From contig JBBCIG010000014.1 of assembly GCA_037200685.1 (NCBI GenBank), forward strand, positions 124,001 through 188,000: DNA of 64,000 nt, read 5' to 3'. The first letter of the stretch is position 1. Each line of letters starts with the position of its first letter. A program made the translations under genes and the position numbers. Shown here piece by piece: positions 7,669-16,539 of the stretch. The notes under the pieces were generated by a model that was not told the origin of the DNA, did not search any database, and worked only from the letters and a program-made list of their open reading frames with translations. The stretch comes from JAJKIP01 sp037200685. Lineage in GTDB: Bacteria; Bacteroidota; Bacteroidia; Chitinophagales; Chitinophagaceae.

Positions 7669-7958
7669 TATCAGCCTATACGGTTTTTATTACGCCAACA
7701 GCTATCCGTGATTTACAGGCCGCTGTTGATTATTACAATGAAAAAGCAGAGAATTTAGGTTATCGTTTTGCCGACTTAGTCGATCACTATTATAATCGTA
7801 TTGCGCTATCGCCGGCTGCTTCTTCTATCCGTTATAAGAACATACGCTGCAAACCAATGGCAACCTTTCCATATCTCATCATGTACACTATCGATGAAAC
7901 AAGTGAAACGATAACTATTCTTAGAATATTTAATACGTACCTCGAACCTTTGTGGTAA
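7668..7958 (+). CDS. RelE/ParE family toxin with apparent AUA start
   Basis: About 96 residues open from 7659 to TAA at 7956. The ParE fold pattern is clear: A-I-R-D-L-Q-A-A-V-D-Y-Y-N-E-K-A helix pair, then I-R-Y-K-N-I-R, F-P-Y-L-I-M-Y-T-I-D and closing I-L-R-I-F-N-T. RelE/ParE toxins cut mRNA or block gyrase. No ATG, GTG or TTG precedes the domain. The stop of the antitoxin reads TAATA where a coupled TAATG would be usual, so AUA at 7668 is the likely start or the ATG has been mutated. Confidence 0.7.
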   Translation: MSAYTVFITPTAIRDLQAAVDYYNEKAENLGYRFADLVDHYYNRIALSPAASSIRYKNIRCKPMATFPYLIMYTIDETSETITILRIFNTYLEPLW

Positions 7959-8110
7959 AAAATAATAAATTTATTTATATCGGGCCATTCTGCACACAAG
8001 CCTGATCTGTGATATTCAGTTGGGATAATAAATGGCTCGTGAGACACAACCATGGCGAAGAAAATTTGATACCGAGAAAAATATTCAATTTGCTCATCCG
8101 TGTTAATGTC

Positions 8111-8155
8111 GTGCAAGTGTGCGACGCAAGGGACGATCATCGGTGTTAATATCGC
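8111..8155 (+). repeat. DR-A dispersed repeat, partial copy
   Basis: It holds the core AGTGTGCGACGCAAG and a diverged tail (ACGATCAT, then GCTGGC). It is the least complete of the recognised copies. Confidence 0.6.
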
Positions 8156-8246
8156 TGGCTACAAAATAATTACAAAATGAGAAAGCCCCTGCATTGCTAC
8201 AAAGGCTTTACTATTAAAATCATTCCATTAAAAAATCAACTTATTC

Positions 8247-10164
8247 TTACTTCACCTCCTCATACGGCACATCCTGCACATTATCCGCTCCCGCCGATGA
8301 AGTCTGTTGCCCATCATTCGGTTGCTGCGGGCCTTGCTGCCCTCCACCACCAGCATCACCACCCTGTGCATTATAAATATCCTGGCTCGCTGCAGTCCAT
8401 GCGGCATTCAGTTCAGCCATAGCGCTGTCAATGCCCGCGATGTTCTGTGCTTTATGCGCTTCTTTTAATTTTTCGGCAGCGCTTTCAATCGTCGCTTTTT
8501 TATCAGCCGGGATTTTTTCGCCGTATTCTTTCAATTGCTTCTCTGTCTGAAATACGAGGCTGTCCGCCTGGTTCAGCTTATCCACTTTTTCTTTCTCCGC
8601 TTTATCCGTCGCTTCATTCGCTTTCGCTTCCGCCTTCATCTTTTCCACTTCTTCTTTGCTTAGGCCACTGCCGGCTTCGATATGTATCTTCTGTTCTTTA
8701 CCCGTTCCTTTATCTTTCGCAGTTACGTGAAGGATGCCATTCGCATCAATATCAAATATCACTTCGATCTGCGGCAAGCCTCTTGGTGCAGGCGGTATAC
8801 CATCAAGATTAAATATACCCAGGCTCTTATTATCCTTGCTCATGCTGCGTTCGCCCTGCAATACATGTATCTGCACGCCGGGTTGGTTATCGCTGGCAGT
8901 AGAGAACACTTCCGATTTTTTTGTTGGTATCGTTGTATTGCTCGGGATCAACGGTGTCATTACACCACCCATCGTTTCAATACCCAATGATAATGGAGTT
9001 ACATCCAGCAGCAGCACATCTTTAACTTCGCCACTCAGCACAGCGCCTTGTATCGCCGCACCTACCGCTACCACTTCATCCGGGTTCACACCACGATGTG
9101 GTTTTTTACCAAAGAATTTTTCAACGATCTCCTGCACTTTTGGTATACGTGTAGATCCGCCTACTAATATCACTTCATCAATTTGTGATGTAGATAATCC
9201 CGCATCTTTCAATGCCGCTTCGCATGGTTTCAAACAACGTGCAAATAAATTATCAGCGAGTGATTCAAATTTCGCACGGGTTAATTTTTTCACTAAGTGT
9301 TTAGGCACGCCATCCACCGCAGTGATATAGGGAAGATTGATTTCTGTTTCGCTGGAAGAAGACAGTTCCACTTTCGCTTTTTCAGCCGCTTCTTTCAAAC
9401 GTTGCAATGCCATCGGGTCTTTGCGCAGGTCAATCGCTTCATCTTTTTTAAATTCATCAGCGAGCCAGTCCATCAGCACTTTATCAAAATCATCACCGCC
9501 CAGGTGTGTATCACCGTTGGTTGATTTTACTTCAAACACGCCATCGCCCAGTTCCAGCACGGAGATATCAAACGTACCACCGCCGAGGTCGAATACGGCG
9601 ATCTTATGATCATGTTTGTCTTTATCCAAACCATACGCAAGTGCGGCCGCTGTCGGTTCGTTCACAATGCGGCGAACAGTCAGCCCGGCGATTTCACCCG
9701 CTTCTTTCGTCGCTTGTCTTTGCGCATCATTAAAGTAAGCCGGCACGGTAATCACCGCTTCCGTTACTTCCTGTCCCAGGTAATCTTCAGCGGTTTTCTT
9801 CATTTTTTTGAAGCACCATCGCGGAGATTTCCTGCGGGGTATAAAGCCTGCCATCTATGTCAATCCGAACGGTATTATTGTCACCTTTCGCCACTTTATA
9901 ACTCCAGTGGCTGATTTCCTGTCCCACTTCGTCGTATTGACGGCCCATAAAACGCTTCACCGAAGTGATCGTGTTTTGCGGATTGGTGATTGCCTGGCGC
10001 TTAGCCGGGTCACCTACTTTTCTTTCACCATTTTTCAAAAATGCGACTACCGAAGGGGTTGTACGGCGGCCTTCATCATTAGCAATGACAACCGGTTCGC
10101 CATTTTCCATTACGGCCACGCAACTGTTGGTGGTTCCAAGGTCTATTCCTATTATTTTTCCCAT
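8247..10164 (-). CDS. dnaK: Chaperone DnaK (Hsp70), reading frame broken by one base
   Basis: The span encodes a 638-residue Hsp70 once one base is removed. The N-terminus has G-I-D-L-G-T-T-N-S-C, the ATPase domain has F-D-L-G-G-G-T-F-D and V-G-G-S-T-R-I-P, and the substrate domain has T-P-L-S-L-G-I-E. The end is Gly/Gln-rich and closes in V-P-Y-E-E-V-K. The frame breaks near 9803-9810, where the coding strand has seven A in C-A7-TG; six restore Q-K-M-K-K-T-A-E. DnaK folds proteins with DnaJ and GrpE, neither of which is in the window. The break is probably an assembly error, since dnaK is normally a single conserved gene. Confidence 0.95.
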
Positions 10165-10288
10165 AGTATTTTTAATTTATTCTACTGTTGATAATCAATC
10201 ATTATGCCGTCCCGCAGAAATGTGAAAAATTGGCAGGAAGGTTCGGTTTATTTGCCAGCTTTTTATGGGCCAAACTGCGGTATTTCAT

Positions 10289-10396
10289 GGCATCGCCTGT
10301 TGCGTCGCACTCTTCATCTTTCTGTCCATTATTCGGCATTTGTCGAAGACCCCGATGTTTGTCGGGGCGGAGCTCACTACAGCTATCTGGACTGTT
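10289..10396 (-). repeat. DR-A dispersed repeat with hairpin module
   Basis: In minus orientation it carries the core TGCGTCGCACTCTTCATC, the GCATTTGTCGAAG module and the CCCCGA-TGTTTG-TCGGGG hairpin. Confidence 0.8.
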
Positions 10397-10450
10397 AATT
10401 ATTAATAATAGATGGCTCGTTCCTCGCTCCTGTAAGCGGGATAAACTATG

Positions 10451-10895
10451 ACAAAGAAAAGAATTACAGTATCGAATATCCTTATAATTGAAATTACAAT
10501 CCAATCATACTTTGCCTTGTCACCCTGAGGAACGAAGGGTCTGCGATTATACAGTTACAAAAATTAAGCCCTTCCGATAGTCATACCAGTATACATTGAG
10601 AAAGAAAAGAACTACAGTATCGAATATTCGTATAATTGAAATTACAATGCAATCATACTTTGCCTTGTCACCCTGAGGAACGAAGGGTCTACGATTATAT
10701 ACAGTTACAAAAATTTAAGCCCTTCCGATAGTCATACCAGTATACCATTGACAAAGAAAAGAACTGCAGTATCGATATTCGTATAATTGAAATTACAATG
10801 CAATCATACTTTGCCTTGTCACCCTGAGGAACGAAGGGTCTACGATTATATACAGTTACATAAATTTAAGCCGCTCCGATAATCATACTACTCTT
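10451..10895. repeat. Three tandem ~150-bp repeats
   Basis: Units start near 10451, 10599 and 10751 (periods 148 and 152). Each has the order ACAAAGAAAAGAA, CAGTATCGAATATTCG, ATAATTGAAATTACAATG, CACCCTGAGGAACGAAGGGT, CGATTATATACAGTTACA and CTTCCGATAGTCATACCAG. Units 2 and 3 are closest. The AAGGGT/ACCCT part forms a short stem. There is no open frame. Confidence 0.9.
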
Positions 10896-10947
10896 TGTGG
10901 CTTGGTGGGAATAAAACCATTTTATAATAGCCTTCAATTCTCCCAAT

Positions 10948-10973
10948 AAAAAAAGGGCACCAACTGATGCCCT
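10948..10973 (-). terminator. Terminator of the SWIB gene
   Basis: On the minus strand, GGGCATCAGTTGGTGCCC is followed by seven T. It lies just downstream of the SWIB gene stop. Confidence 0.8.
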
Positions 10974-10996
10974 CCCATTTCTTTCAATCGTTTTGC

Positions 10997-11343
10997 TTAG
11001 CTCAGGTTTTTGGCCAAGTGCTTAGCCATATCAACATTGATACCTGGCCTTTGCCACCGAATACTGCTTTCAATTTAGCATCCGCATTGATCATGCGCCT
11101 GTTCTTGCTATCCTGCAGTTTGTTCGCTTTGATGTACACCCAGATTTTTTTAACTACTTCAGTACGGGGTATTGCTTTAGTGCCTACTACCGCACCCAGT
11201 GCTGCGCTTGGGGTAAGCGCTTTCATAAACGCTGCAGATGGTTTACGAGCTGATTTTTTCTTAGCAACTTTCTTTGCTGCTTTTTTTGCAGGGGCTTTTT
11301 TAACAGCTTTTTTTACAGCTTTCTTAGCAACTTTCTTTGCCAT
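10997..11343 (-). CDS. SWIB/MDM2 domain protein with lysine-rich N-terminus
   Basis: About 115 residues from the ATG at 11343. Residues 2-35 are histone-H1-like repeats of Ala/Lys (K-K-A-V-K-K-A-V-K-K-A-P-A-K-K). The rest is a SWIB domain (K-I-W-V-Y-I-K-A-N-K-L-Q-D, then R-R-M-I-N-A-D and L-K-A-V-F-G-G-K). This family occurs in bacteria as small nucleoid-type proteins. The end shifts frame near 11034: restoring one T gives V-S-M-F-D-M-A-K-H-L and a stop at 10997, the normal SWIB end; as read, it terminates at 11002 with an unrelated tail. Confidence 0.85.
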
Positions 11344-11481
11344 GTTTTTAAATTTAGAATGTAATGGGTAACTAAAAATTAACGGCCAAATATAGCCTAT
11401 TTCCCTATACACACGACGTATTCCCCAATAAAGCTATTCACAAATGACCACTCCACATTGTGGATATGTATTGACGTTTTC

Positions 11482-11512
11482 ATTGGGAAAATTCAAAAAA
11501 CAAGTACATTTA
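11482..11512 (+). promoter_or_regulatory. Candidate promoter (ATTG, 19 bp, TACATTTA)
   Basis: ATTG at 11482-11485 and TACATTTA at 11505-11512 are separated by 19 bases, the usual spacing of the -33 TTG and -7 TAnnTTTG boxes (one mismatch). The methyltransferase ATG follows 22 bases later. Confidence 0.5.
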
Positions 11513-11534
11513 GTTACCTAAAATTGTAATAGAT

Positions 11535-12377
11535 ATGGGCCCTCAACAACTCGAAATTCGCCAGCAACAAAAAGATTCCTGGAACAAATTTTCCGCTGGC
11601 TGGAAGAAATGGGACGAGATGACAATGGAATTTTTAGGCCCTGTTGGCAAAGAAATTATCAGTAGTATAAAGCCATCAGGTAATGATTACATACTTGATA
11701 TCGCAGCAGGTACAGGTGAGCCCGGGCTTACGATTGCGGGTATGTTGCAGGGTGGGAAAGTAATGATCACTGACCTCGCGGAAGATATGCTGGTGATTGC
11801 AAAAGAGAATGCGGCTACCCGAGGTATTACCAATATAGAGACGATCGCCTGCGATGTTTGCGAATTGCCATTTGTGGATAATAGTTTTGATAAGATCAGT
11901 TGCCGGTTTGGTTTTATGTTCTTTCCCGATATGCAATTGGCCGCAAATGAAATGGCAAGGGTATTAAAACCCGGAGGGAAAATCGCTACTTCCGTATGGA
12001 ATATCCTGAAAAGAATTTTTGGGTAACAGCCACGATGGGAACGATCAATAAAAATATGGACTTGCCGCAACCACCTTCGGGTGCGCCGGGTATGTTCCGC
12101 CTGCTGCAAGCCGGGACTGATGAAAGATATATTTGAAAAAGCGGGTTTAAAAAATATTACTGAAAAAGAAGTACCCACAAAACTGAACAGTGGTACGTTG
12201 GAAAAGTATTGGAACATGATGACGGAAGTAGGCGCTCCTATCGTAGCTGCATTAAGCAAAGCTGATGATGCGTTGCGGGAGAAAATAAAAAAAGAAGTGT
12301 TTGAATTGGTAAGTCAACGATACCCGGGGCATGTGGCTATTGATGCAAGTGCGATTGTAATAAGTGCGGAGAAATAA
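11535..12377 (+). CDS. SAM-dependent methyltransferase (UbiE-like), two frame breaks
   Basis: A class I methyltransferase of about 280 residues. Motif I is I-L-D-I-A-A-G-T-G-E-P-G, the acidic post-I strand is M-I-T-D-L-A-E-D-M, and motif III is V-L-K-P-G-G-K-I-A-T-S-V-W. It resembles UbiE/COQ5-type enzymes, but the substrate cannot be told. Two indels split it: near 12005-12015 (restored as W-N, then P-E-K-N-F-W-V-T) and near 12113-12117 (restored as L-L-Q-A-G-L-M-K-D). The C-terminal part then reads through to 12377. Confidence 0.8.
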
Positions 12378-12390
12378 AAGCTTTATCCTT

Positions 12391-12470
12391 CATTGCTGAA
12401 TAGGGAACAGAAAGTACAAGAGTGCGACGCAACAGACGATCATAGTAGCAATGTAGCCGGGCTACTAATT
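12391..12470 (+). repeat. DR-A dispersed repeat
   Basis: The order is TTGCTGAATAGGGAACAG, then AGAGTGCGACGCAACAGACG, then ATCATAGTAGCAATGTAG and a GGGCT end. It fills the gap between the methyltransferase and the Tat/CFI-box gene. Confidence 0.85.
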
Positions 12471-12550
12471 AACCCACTTACTATTGAAAATACCGCCGGA
12501 AGGTATTCTCCCTTCAGGTTTCTTTATTAGTTTTAAAGAAAAATACCCTT

Positions 12551-13382
12551 ATGAACCGGCGAGTTTTTTTAAAAAGAGGCAGCATGGCTGCGATAGTAGC
12601 AGCAGGTTTACCGAAAGCGATCCGGAGCTACCAAACCAATTATCCCAGCATTTATAAATCAGATTTACAATACGGGGCTCCCGACCAGTTGATTTACGAA
12701 TTGGGTTTATATCATTCTACTATACAAAATTTCAACCTGGCAAAAGAGGAAGAAAAAGCGATAGGATTAAAAGTTTCTTATTACGAATCGGCCAATGCGT
12801 CCACTCCGCCGAAGACAGGGGAATTTAAATACATGATCCAAAAATCGGAATTGATAGACAAGGAAGCCAACTTGTGGAAGCTCAGCAGCGGGTTTGATAA
12901 AAATATTTCGGGTGATTATAAATTTCCGCAAACTTATCCGAAGGATTTTGGCTTTTTATGCATTCCCTATTCATGGGTGAAGCTGACAGGAAAAAATGAT
13001 GCGGTGCTCGCCAGCATTCCTTATCCACCGGCTACTTCTTCCGGTGGCAGTACAAGCGGTTCCGGCGGATGTTTTCTTACAACGGCTTGTACAGCGCACA
13101 AAGGACTTGCTGACGATTGCGAAGAATTAACCACACTCCGTTTTTTACGAAATGAATTCATGCTGCAGGATGAAGAAGGACAATTACTCATTGAACAATA
13201 CAATCATACCGGTCCGCAGATTGTACAAGCGATCAATAATTGTGACAATAAAAGGAAATCTATGAATACATGTACCGGGAAATGATCCTTCGTCTGTGGC
13301 GTTGGTAAAACAAAATAATTATACAGCAGCGGTGATGTATTATCAAACTTTTGTAAAAGCGTTGAAAGAAAATTATTGCTGA
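12551..13382 (+). CDS. Tat-exported protein with C-terminal CFI-box domain
   Basis: The N-terminus has a twin-arginine signal (N-R-R-V-F-L-K, then a hydrophobic A-A-I-V-A-A-G-L). The middle, residues about 30-165, has no recognisable domain. After a Ser/Gly linker comes G-G-C-F-L-T-T-A-C-T, L-R-F-L-R-N-E-F, and Y-N-H-T-G-P-Q-I-V-Q-A-I, the order of the CFI-box-CTERM domain. As read it stops at 13285. Indels near 13250 and 13285 hide the usual end, recoverable as E-I-Y-E-Y-M-Y-R-E-M then V-A-L-V-K-Q-N-N-Y-T-A-A, with a stop at 13382. Function unknown. Confidence 0.7.
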
Positions 13383-13438
13383 TGCTTGCTCCTTATAATT
13401 AATGCATATTCATTGCGGTTCTATATTAAACGAGTGTT

Positions 13439-13588
13439 ATGATCCGCAAATTAAAATCAGGAGAGTACAGGATATATTCCCGCAAGAAAAATCCCCGCAC
13501 GAACAAAAGAAAAAACCTCGGCACTTTTAAATCACTGGAAGCGGCGAAAAAACACGAAAAGGAAATCCAGTATTTTAAACAGCATTGA
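13439..13588 (+). CDS. Small conserved basic protein (49 residues)
   Basis: A 49-residue ORF from ATG 13439 to TGA 13586: I-R-K-L-K-S-G-E-Y-R-I-Y-S-R-K, then N-L-G-T-F-K-S-L-E-A-A-K-K-H-E-K and E-I-Q-Y-F-K-Q-H. It belongs to a widespread family of about 50 residues with the pattern KSGEYRLYSRKK, NLGTF and H-E-x-x-x-Q-Y-F-K. The function is unknown. It is basic, cytosolic and probably binds nucleic acid (inference from charge). Confidence 0.8.
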   Translation: MIRKLKSGEYRIYSRKKNPRTNKRKNLGTFKSLEAAKKHEKEIQYFKQH

Positions 13589-13725
13589 TAAGCTGATACT
13601 CAATACGTTCAGGCAGCGTTTGCTTCTTGAAACCCTTTGCCCTATCTTTAAGCGACCCCCGTTTTTAAAAATTTTTAAATTATCCCGCAGGTTTTTTCTT
13701 CCCCCTCCGACTAAACGCAAAAGGA

Positions 13726-13733
13726 TATATTTG
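13726..13733 (+). promoter_or_regulatory. Candidate -7 box (TATATTTG) for the ECF sigma operon
   Basis: A perfect TAnnTTTG match, 25 bases before the sigma factor ATG at 13759. No clear -33 TTG at 19-20 bases upstream. Confidence 0.45.
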
Positions 13734-13758
13734 AAGCATTGATACCAAGAAACTGTAC

Positions 13759-14313
13759 ATGCTGAACTTCCGGGGCGATGCGGCCGCATTCAGGAATTTT
13801 ATTGACGAGCACAAACAACGTGTGTTCAATTTAATATTGAAAAGGGTACAGCATTTACAGGATGCCGAAGAAATTACACAGGATGTTTTTGTAGATGTTT
13901 ATCGTAATTCCGCGTCCTTTCGTGGGGATGCGGCGATTAGTACCTGGTTGTATCGCATCGCCATGAACAAATGCATTGATCACCTGCGAAAAAAAACAGG
14001 CAGAAACAAATGGAGCATTACTTCCTTTTTTAACGACAAAGAAAAGGAAGCGGAAGCAGGAGATTTTATCATCCCGGCGCTATCGCTGAGAACAAAGAAA
14101 AAGCGGCGATACTTTTTAAAGCGATGAAACAATTACGGAAAAACAGCACACCGCATGGGTGCTGAGCGAAATGGAAAGTTTAAGTTATAAAGAGATCAGT
14201 GAAGTGATGAATACGAGTATATCTTCTGTCGAATCATTATTATTCCGTGCAAGGCAGAATTTGAAAAAAAATTGTATCCCAATCGTTCCCTCAGTAAAAA
14301 ATATTGTATGAAA
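13759..14313 (+). CDS. ECF sigma-70 factor, frame broken
   Basis: An ECF-type sigma factor of about 180 residues. Region 2 is intact: E-E-I-T-Q-D-V-F-V-D-V-Y-R-N, then S-T-W-L-Y-R-I-A-M-N-K-C-I-D. Region 4 lies in other frames: W-V-L-S-E-M-E-S-L-S-Y-K-E-I, then S-V-E-S-L-L-F-R-A-R-Q-N-L-K. Indels near 14090-14135 separate the halves and the first frame stops at 14127. The region 4 frame ends in TGA overlapping the next ATG (14308). ECF factors redirect RNA polymerase on envelope signals; the next two genes look like its anti-sigma factor and sensor. Confidence 0.85.
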
Positions 14314-14598
14314 AAAGAAAAATGGATTGATGAAATACTGCAAAGCGCCAAAGGCATCCGGCCGATGGAAGCCAATCCTTACCTGCATACCCGCATCGAA
14401 GCGAAACTGCAACAGGATGCACCGGTTCAAAAAATTCCATTGCGCTGGGTATATGTTACCTCAGTTGCTCTGTTAGTATTACTATTCCTGAATGTTTCGT
14501 TATGGCGCACTACAACGAATGCCGGGCAAGCAGATGACCAGCAACTGACACAGGAAGATAGCTGGACAATAAATAAAAACTATTCTTTAAATTATTAA
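14308..14598 (+). CDS. Small single-pass membrane protein, probable anti-sigma factor
   Basis: 96 residues from ATG 14308, which overlaps the end of the sigma gene. The cytosolic N-terminal half (K-W-I-D-E-I-L-Q-S-A-K-G-I-R) is followed by one membrane helix near residues 47-65 (V-Y-V-T-S-V-A-L-L-V-L-L-F-L-N-V-S-L-W) and a short outside tail. Position and topology fit an anti-sigma factor. No conserved zinc motif is seen, so the role is inferred from context. Confidence 0.65.
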   Translation: MKKEKWIDEILQSAKGIRPMEANPYLHTRIEAKLQQDAPVQKIPLRWVYVTSVALLVLLFLNVSLWRTTTNAGQADDQQLTQEDSWTINKNYSLNY

Positions 14599-14607
14599 AT
14601 CAGTACC

Positions 14608-15123
14608 ATGAAGAAGATAAACTTTCTTGTTCTCTGCGTGGTGCTGCTGTTGTTATTAAATATCGGCACACTGGCATTTTTATTTTATCGTCCTGGCCAT
14701 GAAAAAAAAGATGACAGGCATCCATCAAAAGACCCTGCTGGTTTTATTATTAGTAAATTAAAACTGGATACGGAACAACAAAACCAGTTTGAACAATTAC
14801 GCCGCAAACACCATGATTCCGCAAAGATCATGCAGGATGAAGACAGGCGCCTGCACGATGCATTTTTTGATTTATTAAAAACAGATAACCCGGATAAAAA
14901 CAAAGTGAATGAGCTCGCAGACCTGGTAGCGGCACAACAAAAAACATTAGCTATAAATGCTTTTGATCATTTTATGCAATTGCGGGCCATCTGCCATGAC
15001 GACCAGAAAAAATTATTTGATGAAAACATAAATGAAATCACCAAAGCAGTAGCACAGGGACGACCACCCGGACCAGGTGATGGCCCTCCCGGTGCTGGTG
15101 GTCCTCCTCCTCCTAAACATTAA
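14608..15123 (+). CDS. Spy/CpxP-like periplasmic stress sensor/chaperone
   Basis: 171 residues with an N-terminal membrane or signal segment (residues 5-26) and an all-helical body: L-K-L-D-T-E-Q-Q-N-Q-F-E-Q-L-R-R-K-H, then D-E-D-R-R-L-H-D-A-F-F-D-L-L and a long C-terminal helix. This is the pattern of Spy/CpxP/CnrX (heavy-metal resistance) proteins. It ends in a Pro/Gly tail and His. It begins 9 bases after the anti-sigma-like gene. In CnrYXH systems such a protein senses metal and controls the anti-sigma factor; that analogy is inference. Confidence 0.8.
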   Translation: MKKINFLVLCVVLLLLLNIGTLAFLFYRPGHEKKDDRHPSKDPAGFIISKLKLDTEQQNQFEQLRRKHHDSAKIMQDEDRRLHDAFFDLLKTDNPDKNKVNELADLVAAQQKTLAINAFDHFMQLRAICHDDQKKLFDENINEITKAVAQGRPPGPGDGPPGAGGPPPPKH

Positions 15124-15132
15124 AACGTATTT

Positions 15133-15897
15133 ATGAAAAATAAAAAACACCTGAATATGAAATACAAATTCGCATCATTGATCTGCCTCGCTATCCTTTT
15201 TATCAGTTGTGATAAAGATGATGATTCACAAACTCCGACAGGGACTGTACCAGATGTATATAAAAAAATATACGGCGCTTCCAGCATCACGGCCGATGAT
15301 AATTATGTTTATATAAAAACAACCGGCTCACCCGATCATAAAAGTGTTTACTACCCTACGTCGAACAGTTTGTATGAAAGTTTCTCGGGCACCACGTTTG
15401 GTGGTAATACATTTAATAAAAATCCGAACAGCATTTCTGCACAGAATTATACGTTTAAAATTCCGAAAAATCCTGCTGTGGCTTCTACTCATGCAGCTAC
15501 CCCGTTAGGCCCGATTGGTGTTTCGATCAATGGCGTTCCATTTTTTAATCAATATGCAGGCCCGAGCCAGCCACTCACGAATGAAGTAGTAAGCTTCGAT
15601 CAATATTGGGGACACCCTCAGCAGACAGGACAATATCATTATCACGTCGAGCCGACTTATTTAACGACTGTGAAGGCTACAAAATCTTCTTTACTAGGAT
15701 TTTTATTAGATGGTTTCCCGGTATATGGCCCGAAAGAAACAAATAATACGGACCCGACAGGCCTGGATGCTTATCATGGTCATACGCATGTAACGGCAGA
15801 GTATCCCGCCGGCACATATCATTATCATGTCACCAACACCGATCCATATATTAATGGAAGCGGGTTTTATGGCACGGCAGGTACCGTAACGAATTAA
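15133..15897 (+). CDS. YHYH-domain lipoprotein
   Basis: 254 residues, lipobox F-I-S-C (Cys26). Two YHYH motifs are read directly at residues 168-171 (G-Q-Y-H-Y-H-V-E-P) and 229-232 (G-T-Y-H-Y-H-V-T-N), with D-A-Y-H-G-H-T-H-V between them and L-D-G-F-P-V-Y-G-P ahead of the second. The clustered His residues suggest a metal site. A start at Met9 (15157) is also possible. It lies 9 bases downstream of the Spy-like gene, so it is probably in the same transcript. Its biochemical role is unknown. Confidence 0.88.
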   Translation: MKNKKHLNMKYKFASLICLAILFISCDKDDDSQTPTGTVPDVYKKIYGASSITADDNYVYIKTTGSPDHKSVYYPTSNSLYESFSGTTFGGNTFNKNPNSISAQNYTFKIPKNPAVASTHAATPLGPIGVSINGVPFFNQYAGPSQPLTNEVVSFDQYWGHPQQTGQYHYHVEPTYLTTVKATKSSLLGFLLDGFPVYGPKETNNTDPTGLDAYHGHTHVTAEYPAGTYHYHVTNTDPYINGSGFYGTAGTVTN

Positions 15898-15901
15898 TTT
15901 T

Positions 15902-16539
15902 ATGAACCAGGCTGCATTACTACTATCAACTTCATTGCGCCTGCCCCGATTACTATCGGGGTCGAACACTCTTTTACGTTCTGTTCGCTACTCAGCATTT
16001 GTTGTAGCTGCTTTTACCGGCTGTACAACAAAAGATGGGCTGGTTGGAAAATTGATGCTGCGAACTTGCAAGTGCAAAATCAAAATGGTATCGTCATGCA
16101 AAATGAAAAGCCATTTACAGGAATAGTATATACGCTCAATGAAAATAAAAAAGATACCACGGAGATCGTTGAATTTAAAGATGGTAAGGAACACGGTCAA
16201 TGGAAAACATTTTATGATGACGGTAAGCTGAAGAGTATTCGCTTTTTTGATAACGGCAAGAAAACAGGTGTGTACACAGCATGGTGGCCGGATGGTAAAA
16301 TGGAACTGGAATATCATTTTGGAGACGGGGAATACGAAGGCACTTGTAAAGAATGGAATAATGAAGGCATGCTGATAAATGAAAGAACATATAAAAACGG
16401 TTACGAAGAAGGCCTTCAAAAACAGTTTTATGATAATGGAAAAGTGAAATCTAATTATGTGATGGTGGATGGAAAAAGATATGGATTGCTCGGAACGAAA
16501 AATTGTGTAAATGTTACGGACAGTATTTTTAAAAATTAG
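15902..16539 (+). CDS. MORN/YwqK-repeat lipoprotein with repeat-derived N-terminus
   Basis: The body (16066-16539) has MORN-type repeats: G-Q-W-K-T-F-Y-D-D-G-K, G-V-Y-T-A-W-W-P-D-G-K-M, G-T-C-K-E-W-N-N-E-G and G-L-Q-K-Q-F-Y-D-N-G-K, as in the YwqK family. Upstream, in another frame, lies a lipoprotein start S-A-F-V-V-A-A-F-T-G-C-T-T-K-D-G. One indel near 16042-16048 joins them (giving W-K-I-D-A-A-N-L-Q-V). The first ~38 codons from ATG 15902 are a DR-A repeat read in frame. The original start was probably displaced by the repeat. Confidence 0.7.
15904..16015 (-). repeat. DR-A dispersed repeat fused to a signal peptide
   Basis: In minus orientation: AGGCTGCATTACTACTATCA, CCCCGATTACTATCGGGG hairpin, CGTTCTGTTCGCTACTCAGC and CATTTGTTGTAGCTG. 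It overlaps the 5' end of the MORN-repeat gene and is read in its frame. Confidence 0.85.

Larger units (their letters stand above)
10165..10996. other. Long repeat-filled intergenic region
   Basis: 832 bases with no credible gene. They hold one DR-A copy, a hairpin (CCCCGATGTTTGTCGGGG) inside it, three tandem ~150-base repeats and the terminator of the SWIB gene. Confidence 0.8.

Noticed and set aside
8734..9330. Long open frame opposite dnaK (198 residues)
   Set aside because: It is fully antisense to conserved DnaK codons and shows only low-complexity Ser/Thr runs, an effect of GC-biased third positions.
9803..9812. Programmed frameshift in dnaK
   Set aside because: No downstream structure or stop arrangement typical of recoding is seen, and similar indels hit many unrelated genes nearby.
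10451..10895. CRISPR-like array
   Set aside because: Only three units of about 150 bases with no short repeat/unique spacer alternation, and no cas gene.
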